Source of the DNA: Culex pipiens pallens
Taxonomy: Eukaryota; Arthropoda; Insecta; Diptera; Culicidae
Assembly: GCF_016801865.2 (NCBI RefSeq)
Contig: NC_068937.1
Coordinates: 8,636,207 to 8,700,206, forward strand
Length of the DNA: 64,000 nucleotides
Reading direction: 5' to 3'
Each line of letters begins with the position of its first letter. The stretch's first letter is position 1. Shown one piece after another: positions 22,954-33,170 of the stretch. The notes beneath the pieces are model-generated. The model did not search any database. It saw only the letters and a list, made by a program, of their open reading frames with translations, and was not told where the DNA came from. The translations under genes were made by a program, and so were the position numbers.

Positions 22954-23090
22954 TTCTATTACGGACTTCAAGACACAGATCACTAAAAAGAGTATTTACT
23001 TGAGCTGGCAGTGCAGGCAAGTTTATAATATAAGATGAAATCAGGTCAGGTAAGTACGTTTAGAGTTGAGTGTCTGTCAATTTGTCAATA
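22954..23090 (+). repeat. Composite module
   Basis: A: TTCTATTACGGACTTCAAG (22954-22972). B: TCAGGTAAGTACG (23047-23059). C: CTGTCAATTTGTCAATA (23074-23090). One donor word only; A-to-B spacing is about 80 bp. Confidence 0.85.
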
Positions 23091-23179
23091 TAAATAGGGG
23101 TTAAGACATTTTTTTCCAACATGAAGGAAAGGAACAATTTTTTGTTGTTTGAAAATTTGCTGTCATATTTTCAGATTCT

Positions 23180-23208
23180 TAGGGAGCGTTCTTTTATAAC
23201 GTAACGCA
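23180..23208. mobile_element. Lone MITE end (2230-2382 family)
   Basis: TTAGGGAGCGTTCTTTTATA followed by ACGTAACGC matches one terminal repeat. The second end is absent, so this is a truncated remnant just upstream of a degenerate module. Confidence 0.6.
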
Positions 23209-23240
23209 TAAAAATAAATTTATACGAAGCAAATGACATT

Positions 23241-23472
23241 TCTATTAAGGAATTCACGATCGTGCTTAGAACAAAGTTTTTTAATGATTTTTTTGATAAT
23301 CAGGTAAGTAAAAGGTTATAGATGTTCTGAAACTTGATCCTTCAAGTGCGGTCTTCAAATCATTGTTCTCCAAGAGGAAATCCAAGGTTCGTTAAGGTGT
23401 TTTGTGGTAAATATCATCAGTCTGGTAAGTACAATCAGAGTTAAGCATCTGTCAACCTGTCAATGTCAACAG
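23241..23472 (+). repeat. Composite module with degenerate A
   Basis: A is decayed to TCTATTAAGGAATTCA (23241-23256). B1 is CAGGTAAGTA (23301-23310). B2 is TCTGGTAAGTAC at 23421-23432, unusually far downstream. C is CTGTCAACCTGTCAATGTCAA (21 bp, 23449-23469). Confidence 0.7.
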
Positions 23473-25880
23473 TTTTTAAGTTTAGCTTCACCCCTGCCCG
23501 TCAAAACAACACAGATCTCGTTACACCTACACGCAAAAAAACTTGCTCTCCACCTTCGAAACCCCTCCCCTCAGCTAGGAAAACTCATTAAGGCTGGGTG
23601 TGAAATTGAGCTCACCTCGACGGACGCGTCTGTGAAGCCGCACATTCGAGAGAGAGAGGTTGCAATCTTCAAACAAATCACTCCCGCTGCCGAAAACAGT
23701 TCAACGGTGGGGATAATAGATTTCGGGGAAATGAAAAATCAAAACCCAGCTCGAAATTGGATCCCAAATCTGATTTTGCCGAGCCTGCAACAGTCGTAAA
23801 CGCGTGTGCGTTTTGGGTTTGATGAGTTTTACGATGTATGCAAATACGACTAGGGATAGTTTTTACTTCCAGTTAAAGAATATTTGTCGCCACTTTATGG
23901 CGGCAGGGTATTTGGCAAAACTGTTTGGCAATTAGGGGTGAGCGTTGACAAATGCAAAAACCACCACCTTTTAAGGGAGGGGGAAAGGTAAAAAAGATGA
24001 GTTAAAAATCCTTTGCCATAAAGCCATAAAAGCGAGGTTTCCCTTTCGCTTATGGGTTAGATAGGTTGGCAAATTTCTTTTCCCTTCTTTTTAACAATCC
24101 ATGGGTTGAAGGTGGTAAAAACGGAGTTTGCAGTTTTGTGCAGTGACGAAAGACGTTGTCAACGCTTTAGTGCGATTGCAGCAGGGTTGTAAACGGTCCT
24201 CTAACCCTGAGGGGAAGGATAGAGGATGTGGAGGATATTGCAGTGCCCAAAAAAGGTTGGAGTTTGGCGGTAGTTTTTGCAAAACGGTTCGGTCCCGCTT
24301 TGTTGCGGAATTTTAGCATACTTTTGCAACATTGCACATGAAAGGACCGTTCCAGTGTACTGTTTGGTGAACGGGAAAAATAGAGGTGAATGGTTGTGGA
24401 ACCCGTACTTTATGGAAGGGGCTTATTTTGGGATGTTTGCCAAATTTAAGGTCGTTTATTATGGTTGGAGAACTGTTGGAAAAACGAGAAATCCCATGAA
24501 CCAATCAAAATCGCCAATTCTGAAACCTCATGAATTTGGCAAGCCCATCTGTCTGTGTTTGAAAAGTCGCCCCATTTCGCGCTGGACAAGTTGTGACATT
24601 GTTCTCCCGAAACTACTTCCTCTCTAACCAAATTAAGCAAATGGTTGTCTGTCAACTCGTGTCCCACACCCGGTCAGTTTGTCTAAAATGTTGGCAAATC
24701 GTCGTCCAATCTGCCTAAAAAGCCCCAACTTTTTTTTTCCCCAGAACGGTGCTGCCCTCTCGTGCAAACGCCTGAATGTAGACACACCACAGGGTGCGAT
24801 TTTCAATCATCCAATGGACGGCTGTGATAACGATTTCACGCGAAGGGGGTGCACAATGGTGATAACGACCACAGATGGGGTCACCCCCTCCCCCACCTCT
24901 CTAGAGGGGCGGGGTTGTAATAGTTCACAATCAAATATTCCATCAAAATCCAGACATCCGTCGTGGTTCCGGGGGCTTTTGGTCACTGACCGGTTGGCCA
25001 GAATGTGGGCGGATAGGAGAATCTGTGGTCTCGTTCTTTTTTTGCGTGAGTGTCCAACGGAATTCTACTCTATTGTTTGGGCAATTCGGCGAAAGCTTTC
25101 AAATCGATGACATGGGGATTATTCGGTGTAGCATCGAAAAAAATAGTATTAAAATTGGGATTTTTGTCAAATTTTAGCAGCATTTTTTCAAGTTTAATTT
25201 TGAATACAGACTTCAGAAACTTAATTTTGCATTTTTGACAAATTCAAAAAAATACAGTCAAGTAGATAGCTCAAACCGTCACTCATCATTTTTGAAGGTG
25301 TCCAAAGTTGAAACGACAAGAATCGCCAAAGGCCGAAATTGCATTCCCCTGGGAAAATCGATGCGCAGCCGAGATTGTGTACCATCTTCTTCGGATTTCC
25401 ACTGGCATGACAACGATTGCAACGGGGTTTTCCAACACATGATTGTTTTTCCGGAGCAGAGAAAAAAAGGTGACCCTTCGGTCTTGCCTCAACCGGTGTC
25501 CTTGTTTGGATTTCTACAGATCTGTTTTTTTTTTGCTGCTAGAGGAAAAAACCCCCCGGAAAAGCCGATGTTGAGAAATGGCCGCGCCGCCGTCGTTCTG
25601 TTTTTGTCAACCGAAATGGTGTAAGAGCGTTCGCGTCGAATGCTACAAGAAAAATGAATGATGACAAACCATAAATAAACCATGCAGTTTAGCGTTGCAG
25701 AAATGCCCGGGCTTTTGCGGACATTTGTTCGGGGTGGCGCGAGGGGTGCGTCGATGGTTGACTCTATTTGATACCTAATTTTTTGGATTTTTGTTCATTT
25801 TTAAGTTTAAAAGAAATTTGATCTCGATTACGTTTACGTTTTTCAATCACACTCCGATTTTCATTTTAAACGAAATATCA
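23473..25880. other. Unique, higher-complexity island
   Basis: 2.4 kb without clear interspersed repeats. Overlapping frames on both strands (for example 131 aa at 23404-23799, 143 aa at 24679-25110, 129 aa at 25235-25624) have no recognisable domain and compete with opposite-strand frames. Isolated GATTACGG-like words are absent, apart from ATACAGACTTCAGAAAC at 25204-25220, a possible decayed motif A. Confidence 0.45.
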
Positions 25881-25883
25881 CTC

Positions 25884-26057
25884 CGATTACGGACTTCAAA
25901 TTGATGTTGCCAGCTGCATTCCCATGATATTTGAAATGAAGCTGTGAAAACTGGTAAGTACATAACGGTTTACGGGTTGTAATTTTACTGGTAAGTACAA
26001 CATTATCATTTTTAACACTGTCAATCTGTCCCATGTCAATAGACTTAAGGAACTAAC
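25884..26057 (+). repeat. Composite module, interrupted by a foldback insertion
   Basis: A GATTACGGACTTCAAATTG; B1 ACTGGTAAGTACATAA (25951); B2 ACTGGTAAGTACAAC (25988); C AACACTGTCAATCTGTC (26014) to GTCAATAG; then AAGGAACTAAC. The foldback element begins at the base after this AAC, so it landed inside a pre-existing module. Confidence 0.9.
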
Positions 26058-27107
26058 TGGGTCATTCCAGGTCAACTGAGTACACTTTTGGACTTGACCT
26101 TCACCGATTTGGACCAAACTTGGAGGGAACGTTCATCTATCGATAGTTAACAGAAATCCCAAGTTTGGTGCTGATTGGACCACCCTCTATTTTTGGCACC
26201 GTGCTATTTTTTGTCGATTTTTTAAAAAAACTTTTTTTTTTAATCTTAACTTTGCAACTATTTGAGCAAAAGATGGAAGCAGCTTACAGTTTATAGAAAA
26301 TTGTCCAAGAAATTCGATAAAAATAAAATTTTAACCCTTAAATGCCCACTAATATTATATTTTAACGTTTAAAGTATTGAAATTCAGTTTTGACTAATTC
26401 CTTATATTTTTATTTGTTTTATTTTATCACCATCGTGTTCCCCGAACAATTTTACATAATAATCAATGTAGACCTCAAACTAAAATAAACTATTGGCGAG
26501 ATACAGTGATTTTACTGAAAAAAGTTAGATTTTGCGCTGCACTCTGTCCTATGAATTCAAATCCGAAATAAGTATCTCACATATAAAAACCGAACTATGC
26601 TGGATTCATCCCTTTTTGTTGGAAAGTACACCATGTACTTCAAAGTGCTGCGCAAAATCAAACTTTTTTCAGTAAAATCGCTGTATCTCGCCAATAGTTC
26701 ATTTTAGTTTGAGGTCTACATTGATTATTATGTAAAATTGTCCGGTGAACACGATGGTGATAAAATAAAGCAAATAAAAATATAAAGAATTGGTCAAAAC
26801 TGAGTTTTAATACTTAAAACGTTAAATTATAATATTAGTGGGCATTCAAGGGTTAAACTTTTATTTTTATCGATTTCCTTGGACAATTTTCTATAAAATG
26901 CAACCTGTAGAAAGTCTTTTGCTCAAATAGTTGCAAAGTTATGATTAAAAGAAAAAAAAAGTTTTTTAGAAGAATAGAGAGATGGTCCAATCAGCACCAA
27001 ACTTGGGATTTCTGTTAACTATCAATAGATGAACGTTCCCTCCAAGTTTGGTCCAAATCGGTGAAGGTCGAGTCCAAAAGTGTACTCAGTTGACCTGGAA
27101 TGACCCA
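26058..27107. mobile_element. 1.05-kb foldback element
   Basis: Arms 26058-26543 and 26644-27107 are near-complete inverted copies (TGGGTCATTCCAGGTCAACT at one end, its complement at the other), with a loop of about 100 bp. The peptide MVQIGEG.VQKCTQLTWNDP appears on both strands only because of this symmetry. No long TSD is visible. Transcripts would fold into a hairpin of about 470 bp. Confidence 0.9.
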
Positions 27108-27244
27108 ACTCTTTTAACTCAAGTCAGAGATGGTAGGTTAGAAATCCACAAGAACGTTTTAAATTTGTTTCAAATTTCATACACATTTCCTACAACACAA
27201 TCTCAAATTCCTTCTTCACTTTTGCAAAAAATTGTTTATGGTAA

Positions 27245-27487
27245 TCTCTATTAAGGACATTAAAATTCAACAGCCTTTACGTAGTTTGCAGATTTTGATG
27301 GGAACTCAATTCTATTACGGACTTCAAATACCTATTACCTTCCACATTTCAAACGGAAATTGAATTGATGCTGTGAAATCTGGTAAGTACATGAAAGTTT
27401 GGTGATTGTTTTCTAACTGATAAGTACATCATTGTCCCTATTTAACACTGTCAATCTGTCAATTGTCAATAGATTTAAGAAACTAAC
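27245..27487 (+). repeat. Composite module (with an extra decayed A)
   Basis: A decayed A-like CTATTAAGGACATTAAAATTC lies at 27248. The good copy starts TTCTATTACGGACTTCAAATA (27310); B1 TCTGGTAAGTACATG (27380); B2 CTGATAAGTACATC (27417); C AACACTGTCAATCTGTCAAT (27452) then TGTCAATAG; then AAGAAACTAAC. Confidence 0.9.
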
Positions 27488-27667
27488 ATTTTGTCAAATT
27501 TTCAAGTCTTTGAATCATAGGTTAGAATTCTCGATAGTTAGTTGGACATTTCGTTCATAAATCTAAAGTCTGTTTTAAATCCATTTATAGTCCGTTTTTA
27601 TTCATTGAAAATAAGTGTCAAAAATACAGATGAAAAATTCTAATTTTAAGAGCTAATTTTTTTCTAA

Positions 27668-28255
27668 CGTCCCTGAAAGTCATCTCAACTCTGTGTGTGT
27701 GTGTGTGGTCCAATCCAATACCCGCTGGCCGGCAGCGAAATTATGGGAAAGTATAATTTGTATCAGACTTGGGTTATGCTGATACAGCTTATCTCAGTCC
27801 CGGGTATTAGGTGGTGACAGCCCTCGCGCTGCTTCCAATGACCCATTTCAGAATGCCAGAGATCCTAGCGGCCCAATTCCGAGGTCATTGGGCATTGTCT
27901 GGCCCCGCCTAAACATAGAACAAGAACCTGACGGATCCTCGAACTATCTTTAAACTTCCAATCCCATCAGGCAAAACAGGGATCAGCGCGTATATAGTGA
28001 TAAATAAGTGGCATTTGGGTAAAAACACTTTTTCTTCCTATTTTCCCGCGCGAAACAACGACGTAGGCCGAACACGATCGAAGCAGGCCTTGCCTCGCAA
28101 AAAGCAACGGCGAGACTGGCCAACTTCTTTGAAAATCACTTTTTTCTTCTTTTTCTCCCGCGCGAAACAACGACGCAGGCCAAACACGATCGAAGCAGGC
28201 CTTGCCTCGCAAAAAGCAACGGCGAGACTCGTCCCTGAAAGTCATCTCAACTCTG
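27668..28255 (-). mobile_element. Retroelement insertion with 26-bp TSD and (CA)n tail
   Basis: A perfect 26-bp duplication (CGTCCCTGAAAGTCATCTCA...) lies at 27668-27693 and 28230-28255, part of inter-module sequence that also recurs downstream. Read on the minus strand the insert ends in a (CA)n tail (27690-27706). Its 5' part is a direct duplication of about 92 bp (28027-28118 and about 28137-28228) with GAGGCAAGGCCTGCTTCGAT and TTTCGCGCGGG. The interior is GC-rich. A 98-residue minus-strand frame covers the duplicated part, but no domain is recognised. It is a short non-LTR or SINE-type insertion of unknown family. Confidence 0.8.
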
Positions 28256-28308
28256 GGCTTCAAATTGAAGACGATTTATTAAGTTTTAGAAATTTATCGA
28301 ATTGTCAC

Positions 28309-28484
28309 TTCTATTACGGACTTCAAATTCCAAATACCTTCTTAAATCAATTGAAATCGAACTGTTGCTGGGAAATCTGGTAAGTACATAAATGTTTGGT
28401 GTTTTTTGTCTGACTGGTAAGTACATAATTATTTTTTATTAACACTGTCAATCTGTCACTTATCAATATATTTAAGGAACTAAC
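28309..28484 (+). repeat. Composite module
   Basis: A TTCTATTACGGACTTCAAAT; B1 TCTGGTAAGTACATAA (28376); B2 GACTGGTAAGTACATAA (28413); C AACACTGTCAATCTGTCA (28441); AAGGAACTAAC (28474). Confidence 0.92.
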
Positions 28485-28744
28485 AATTTGTGAAATATTC
28501 AAGTCTTTCAATCCTAGGTTAGATTTCTCGAGAGTTTGTTTAAAATTTCGTTCAGAGTTTTAGAGTCTGTTTTATATCCATTTAAAGTCCATTTTAAGTA
28601 CATTTAAAATAATTTTCAAAAATACTACTGAGAAATGCTAATTTTGAAAGTAAAAAAACATTTTTTTAACCGTATCTGAAAGTCATCTCTGCTTAGGACT
28701 TCAAAATCGGAAACGAATCATTTAGTTTAAAAAATTTGTCGACT

Positions 28745-28862
28745 TATCACGAACTTCAAATCCCTTTTACCTTCCAAATCTTAATGGAAATTGAACTGAT
28801 GCTGTGAATTCTGGTAAGTCCATGAAAGTTTGGTTTTTGTTGTATGACTGGTAAGTACAACA
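28745..28862 (+). repeat. Composite module, shortened
   Basis: A is decayed to TATCACGAACTTCAAATCCC. B1 TCTGGTAAGTCC (28811) and B2 GACTGGTAAGTACAAC (28847) are present. The C block is lost: the copy jumps straight into the GAGTCTGTTTGAAATCC leader. Confidence 0.8.
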
Positions 28863-28978
28863 TTGTTCTAGAGTCTGTTTGAAATCCATTTGAAGTCCGT
28901 CTATGATAGTCTTCTCAACACAGAACTTCAAAATTGAAGACGATTAATTCAGTTTTAGAAATTTGTCGAGATGTCACT

Positions 28979-29155
28979 TCTATTACGGACTTTAAATCCC
29001 TATTACGTTCCACATTTCAACGCAAATTGAACTGATGCTGTGAATTCTGGTAAGTTTAAAAAAAGTTTGGTGTTTGCTGTCTGACTGGTAAGTACAAAAT
29101 TATTCTATATTTAAACTGTCAATCTTTCACTTGTCAATAGGATTAAAGTACTAAC
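28979..29155 (+). repeat. Composite module
   Basis: A TCTATTACGGACTTTAAATC; B1 changed to TCTGGTAAGTTTA; B2 CTGACTGGTAAGTACAAAAT; C AACTGTCAATCTTTCACTTG then TCAATAG. Confidence 0.9.
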
Positions 29156-29408
29156 TTTTGTCCAAAATTTACGTCTTGGAATCTTAAGTTAGAATTTTTG
29201 GGAGTTTGTTTAAAATTTCGTTTTTAACTGTAGAGTCTGTTGAAAAATCCGTTTTAAATCCAAATCGTCGAAAATACCGTTGAGGAATGCTAATTTTTAA
29301 AGTTAAACATATTTTTTTTTATTTTACCATATCTGAAAATCATCTCAACTCAGGACTTCAAAATTGAAGATGATTCATTTAGTTTTTGGAATTTGTCGAG
29401 ATGTCACT

Positions 29409-29588
29409 TCTATTACGGACTTCAAACCTCAATAACCTTCCACATTCCAATGGACATTGAACTGATGCTGTGAATACTGGTAAGTACAAAAAAAGTTTGG
29501 GGTTTGCTGTCTGACTGGTAAGTACAAAATTATTCTATATTAACACTGTCAATCTTTCACTTGTCAATAGTATTAAGGTATACTAACT
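29409..29588 (+). repeat. Composite module
   Basis: A TCTATTACGGACTTCAAACC; B1 ACTGGTAAGTACAAAA; B2 CTGACTGGTAAGTACAAAAT; C AACACTGTCAATCTTTCACT then TGTCAATAG. Confidence 0.92.
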
Positions 29589-29837
29589 CTTTGTGCTATA
29601 TCCACGTCTTGGAATCTTAAGTTAGAATTGTTGAGAGTTTGTTTGAAATTTTGTTCTTAATTGCAGAGTCTGTTGAAAAATCCGTTTTAAATCCAAATCG
29701 TCGAAAATACCGTTGAAGAATGCTAATTTTGAAGTTAAATATATTTTTTTTCTTTTACCATATCTGAAATCATCTCAACTCAGGACTTCCAAATTGAAGA
29801 CGATTCGTTTAGTTTTAGAAAATAGTCGAGAGATCAC

Positions 29838-30013
29838 CTCTATTACGGACTTCAAATCCCTATTATGTTCCACATTTCATCGGAAATTGAACTGGTGCTG
29901 TGAATCCTGGTAAGTATATGAAAGTTTGGTGTTTGTTATTAAACTGGTAAGTACAAATTAATTCTTTACTAACATTGTCAATCCGTCACTTGTCAATAGT
30001 TTTAAGGAACTAA
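29838..30013 (+). repeat. Composite module, last + strand copy before the orientation switch
   Basis: A CTCTATTACGGACTTCAAAT; B1 CCTGGTAAGTATATG; B2 AACTGGTAAGTACAAATT; C AACATTGTCAATCCGTCACT then TGTCAATAG; AAGGAACTAAC. Confidence 0.92.
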
Positions 30014-30029
30014 CTTTCCATCTAACATT

Positions 30030-31902
30030 CACGTCTTTAAATCATAGATAAGAACCCCACTAGAATTTCATGACTCTATTTAAAATTCCGTTCATAATTC
30101 ATTCAAAACAATCGCGCAACCCCTCGTTGCGAAATGCTTCACCGGTTGCAAAAATTCTCCGCTTTTTTTTCCTGCATTCCAAAATCCTACACATCACTCA
30201 TTCTATCAGTTCCTGTTTGTGTAGCTAAAAATTCAAACTCTTTCTGCGATTGCTGGTTTCAAAAACTGTGTGACCGGTCTGGTTGACAGCAGTAGCAGCG
30301 GCGGCAGTGTATGCATATAAAAATGTCAGCCAATTTTTTATTTATATTCATTATTAACCATATGTGACAAATGTATATGCACCGATTCTTGTATTTTTTT
30401 TTCTGTTCGCGAGATTCCGGTGGACACAGTCGTCGGTCCGGTCGCTTTGCCTAACTTTTGGCGCAAAAATCACGCTAGAATAAAAGTGCTGAAATTTTTA
30501 TGATTGAACGGCGTAGCATTTGTACACATGCAGTGGTACAGAGTTTGGACATTAAATTGGCATGAACTCATTTTTATTCCCTCTGACAGCCGGGGGAAAA
30601 ATCTGCTCAAGCTGTCACTGGTCAGTTTGTTTGCTTTTTTTTTTGCTGGTTCTGCTTCATTTCTAAACCAGAATAGAAGTTTATAAAACATGCACCGTAA
30701 CACAACTTCCCGAAACGGTCGGAATAATGGTCCAACGTGCCAACCGGAAGCTGTTTTTGTCCTCCAAGTGCAATACGGGATTAGCATATTTGTCTGCTCC
30801 AGTAAATGTTGGAAATTAGGCTAACCATTTCCGAACAACAAGCAACCTGGCACGTAATACGCTTACGCCCAAGACTTTGGGAGATTAGGAGTGTTGTTGC
30901 TTTTCGGGGAAATTTCCTCGTCGCACGAGTCGTAAGCGGTTAGAAGAAAGCACTTGTGTGTATGAAGATGAAGCAAAAAGACTCATGCTGGGTTTCGTTT
31001 TTCTCAAGTGATTAGGCAAACTTCTTGGCTTTTTGTCAAGGTGGGTTTGTTTGAAGGTAATGAAATGTGTCTAATGAGCACGATTTGCGTCATTGTGGAA
31101 TTATTTGTAAGGTTTAAGACGATTTGTATGATTTTTCTGGAGTGCGGAAGCTCTTTGTTGGAACAAGTGTTTTGTGAAGTGAGAAGTCTAGGTTTCGTTG
31201 AAGGAACTTTAAATCCACCTAAAACAGAATAATAAAAACATTCCACATAAAAATATTAAAGGCACAAAAAAAAAACGCAAAATCAAAAAGGGATGTCAAA
31301 AGTTCATATTTCTCACTCCTTACTGTTCCTCTGTATCAACACAACACTCACTTCCGTCGAACACGCTTTTCATCGCGTGCGCACACACACAACGCCAACA
31401 TTCCGACATCATCGCACACGTGGACGCACGCACGCAAAAAATATGAAATAATGTTATATTTGGGTGAGGCAGCCGGGAAAATACATCTCTCGCAGAAAAA
31501 AAAGCTCATCAAAAATTTGGTAAGCCATAATAAAATATTTGAACCATCGCTATCCATTCATTTTTCAATTTCCCTCCCAGAACGCGCGTTGCGTTTCTGG
31601 TCGTGGGTGGGTGCTACCCACTGGGCATTGTAGGCATTGACCCACTCCACGTGCGTCCCACAAACAACCTGCACGGTGGGGAAAAGGACGTGAACCGCTG
31701 GCTAACATAAACTTACGAATTTACTTCAATTTAAAGAAAACAAAACTCTAGATTTCAAATGGGCTTTACTACAGATTTGAACTTATTCTCTCAGAAAGAT
31801 TCCTAAATTAAGTGCAAATACATCCAAAACTTGTTTAGAAATGATGGAAACCTCTTTGGAAAAAATCTTAATAATTGATCATTTTGTTAGTATTTCTCTT
31901 AA
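30030..31902. other. Unique island at the module orientation switch
   Basis: No interspersed repeat or credible gene. Contains a CA-rich/CGCACG-rich stretch (31375-31440) and several homopolymer runs. Modules to the left are + and modules to the right are -, so all are oriented with C toward this island. Short opposing frames at 30470-30787 and 31004-31246 lack support. Confidence 0.5.
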
Positions 31903-32078
31903 CCTATTGACAGATGACAATTGACTGTTGACAGATAGTGTTAGTAGCTTAAATAAAATGTACTTACCGAATTTCAACTCCAATTGCACCAACATTCACT
32001 CTTTTGTACTTACCCAGTTAACGTCAAAATCCAAAATTGGTATCCTTGGTACCTAAATATTGAAGTCCGTAATAGAAG
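31903..32078 (-). repeat. Composite module, first minus-strand copy
   Basis: Minus strand: A CTTCTATTACGGACTTCAAT (32078 down); B1 CTGGGTAAGTACAAAAG (32006-32014 region); B2 TCGGTAAGTACATT (31960-31968); C CTGTCAACAGTCAATTGTCA down to 31903. Confidence 0.9.
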
Positions 32079-32881
32079 TGCAATTCCGAAAAAATCCCCC
32101 AGCAAAACCATTTCGCACCTCCCACAGTGCCGGTCACTGTATTGCCCGCAAAGCAGCGGAAAACAACGCAACTTTTCACTTTACCCCCCCCCCCTCACTC
32201 ACACCAAAGATTGCACCGCTTCCCCCCCGTTTGGAGGAATGGGAGTTGTTCCCGGTCGTGGCTTCTGGTGATGCACCAAAATTGCATTTTTATTTTGCAC
32301 CATCTCCGGCATGCTTACTGTCGGTGTTCGAACAGACCCCCCCCCCCCCCCTCCCACTTTGGTTTGGCTGAACTTTTCACCAAAAACAGCACGAATCCAT
32401 TATGTATTTGGAGGTGGGTGTGTGTGTGTGTGCACGCAGGTTCACACACATGCACAAATACTTGTGAAAATTTTCGGAAAAGTTGAAGTTCACAGTGAAA
32501 ATTACTTTTGAAATTCGTTGTTTTTTTGAAATTACGCAAAAGGATATTCATCAAACAATTTTTCACTGTAATTTTGTATTGAAGAGTGAACAAGGCAGAA
32601 AGAGGGGGGAGGCCTCGCGTGTGCGTGCGTGTGTGTATAAATATGCGGATAAACATCCGCATCTGCCACCGATTGTGTGTATTTTCCAATATTTTTTTAC
32701 GCTCTACGCGGATTGTTCGCGCTTTTGATGCGCTTGACTCCATTTTCGTGGCTTGGTAGAGGTGGGTGGAAAATGAAGAGGAGGGGGGAGGGGGAGGGGT
32801 GCAGGATGAACTTCTTTTTTGGTATGTGTGTTTGGAAATTTTGGGGCTTTTGATATTGTTCTTTTGGTACATTTTCATGAT
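32079..32881. other. Unique sequence with simple runs
   Basis: C-rich runs (32188-32196, 32338-32352), a GTGTGTGTGTGTG run (32417-32431) and AGGGGGGAGGGGGAGG (32782-32797). Overlapping plus-strand frames (32060-32511) are proline-rich only because of the C runs; not called as genes. Confidence 0.5.
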
Positions 32882-33158
32882 TTTTGTCATTTTTGTAATT
32901 TTTGTAATTTTTGTCATTTTTGTCATTTTTGTCATTTTTGTCATTTTTGTCATTTTTGTCATTTTTGTCATTTTTGTCATTTTTGTCATTTTTGTCATTT
33001 TTATCATTTTTGTCATTTTTGTCATTTTTGTCATTTTTGTAATTTTTGTCATTTTTGTCATTTTTGTCATTTTTGTCATTTTTGTCATTTTTGTCATTTT
33101 TGTCATTTTTGTCATTTTTGTCATTTTTGTCATTTTTGTCATTTTTGTCATTTTTGTA
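32882..33158 (+). repeat. 9-bp array, unit CATTTTTGT
   Basis: About 31 units of TTTTTGTCA with a few TTTTTGTAA variants. It abuts the next array with a junction of only about 10 bp. Frames through it are open because the 9-mer, read in most frames, lacks stops. Confidence 0.97.
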
Positions 33159-33170
33159 TTTTTTTTGGAA

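Larger units (their letters stand above)
28550..30030 (+). repeat. About 430-bp tandem duplications spanning the modules
   Basis: Motif A recurs at about 28981, 29410 and 29840, that is 429-430 bp apart, with a shared leader (CTGAAA.TCATCTCAACTCAG, GACTTC.AAATTGAAGACGATT) and shared tail (GTCTTGGAATCTTAAGTTAG). A shortened copy precedes them at about 28680-28860. The units diverge by small substitutions, so these are old tandem duplications rather than an assembly artefact. Confidence 0.9.

Noticed and set aside
24679..25110. A 143-residue plus-strand frame in a unique island
   Set aside because: No domain or splice context seen; kept only as part of the unannotated island.
25896..27254. Paired peptides containing QKCTQLTWNDP as a gene family
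   Set aside because: They are the mirrored ends of the foldback element at 26058-27107.
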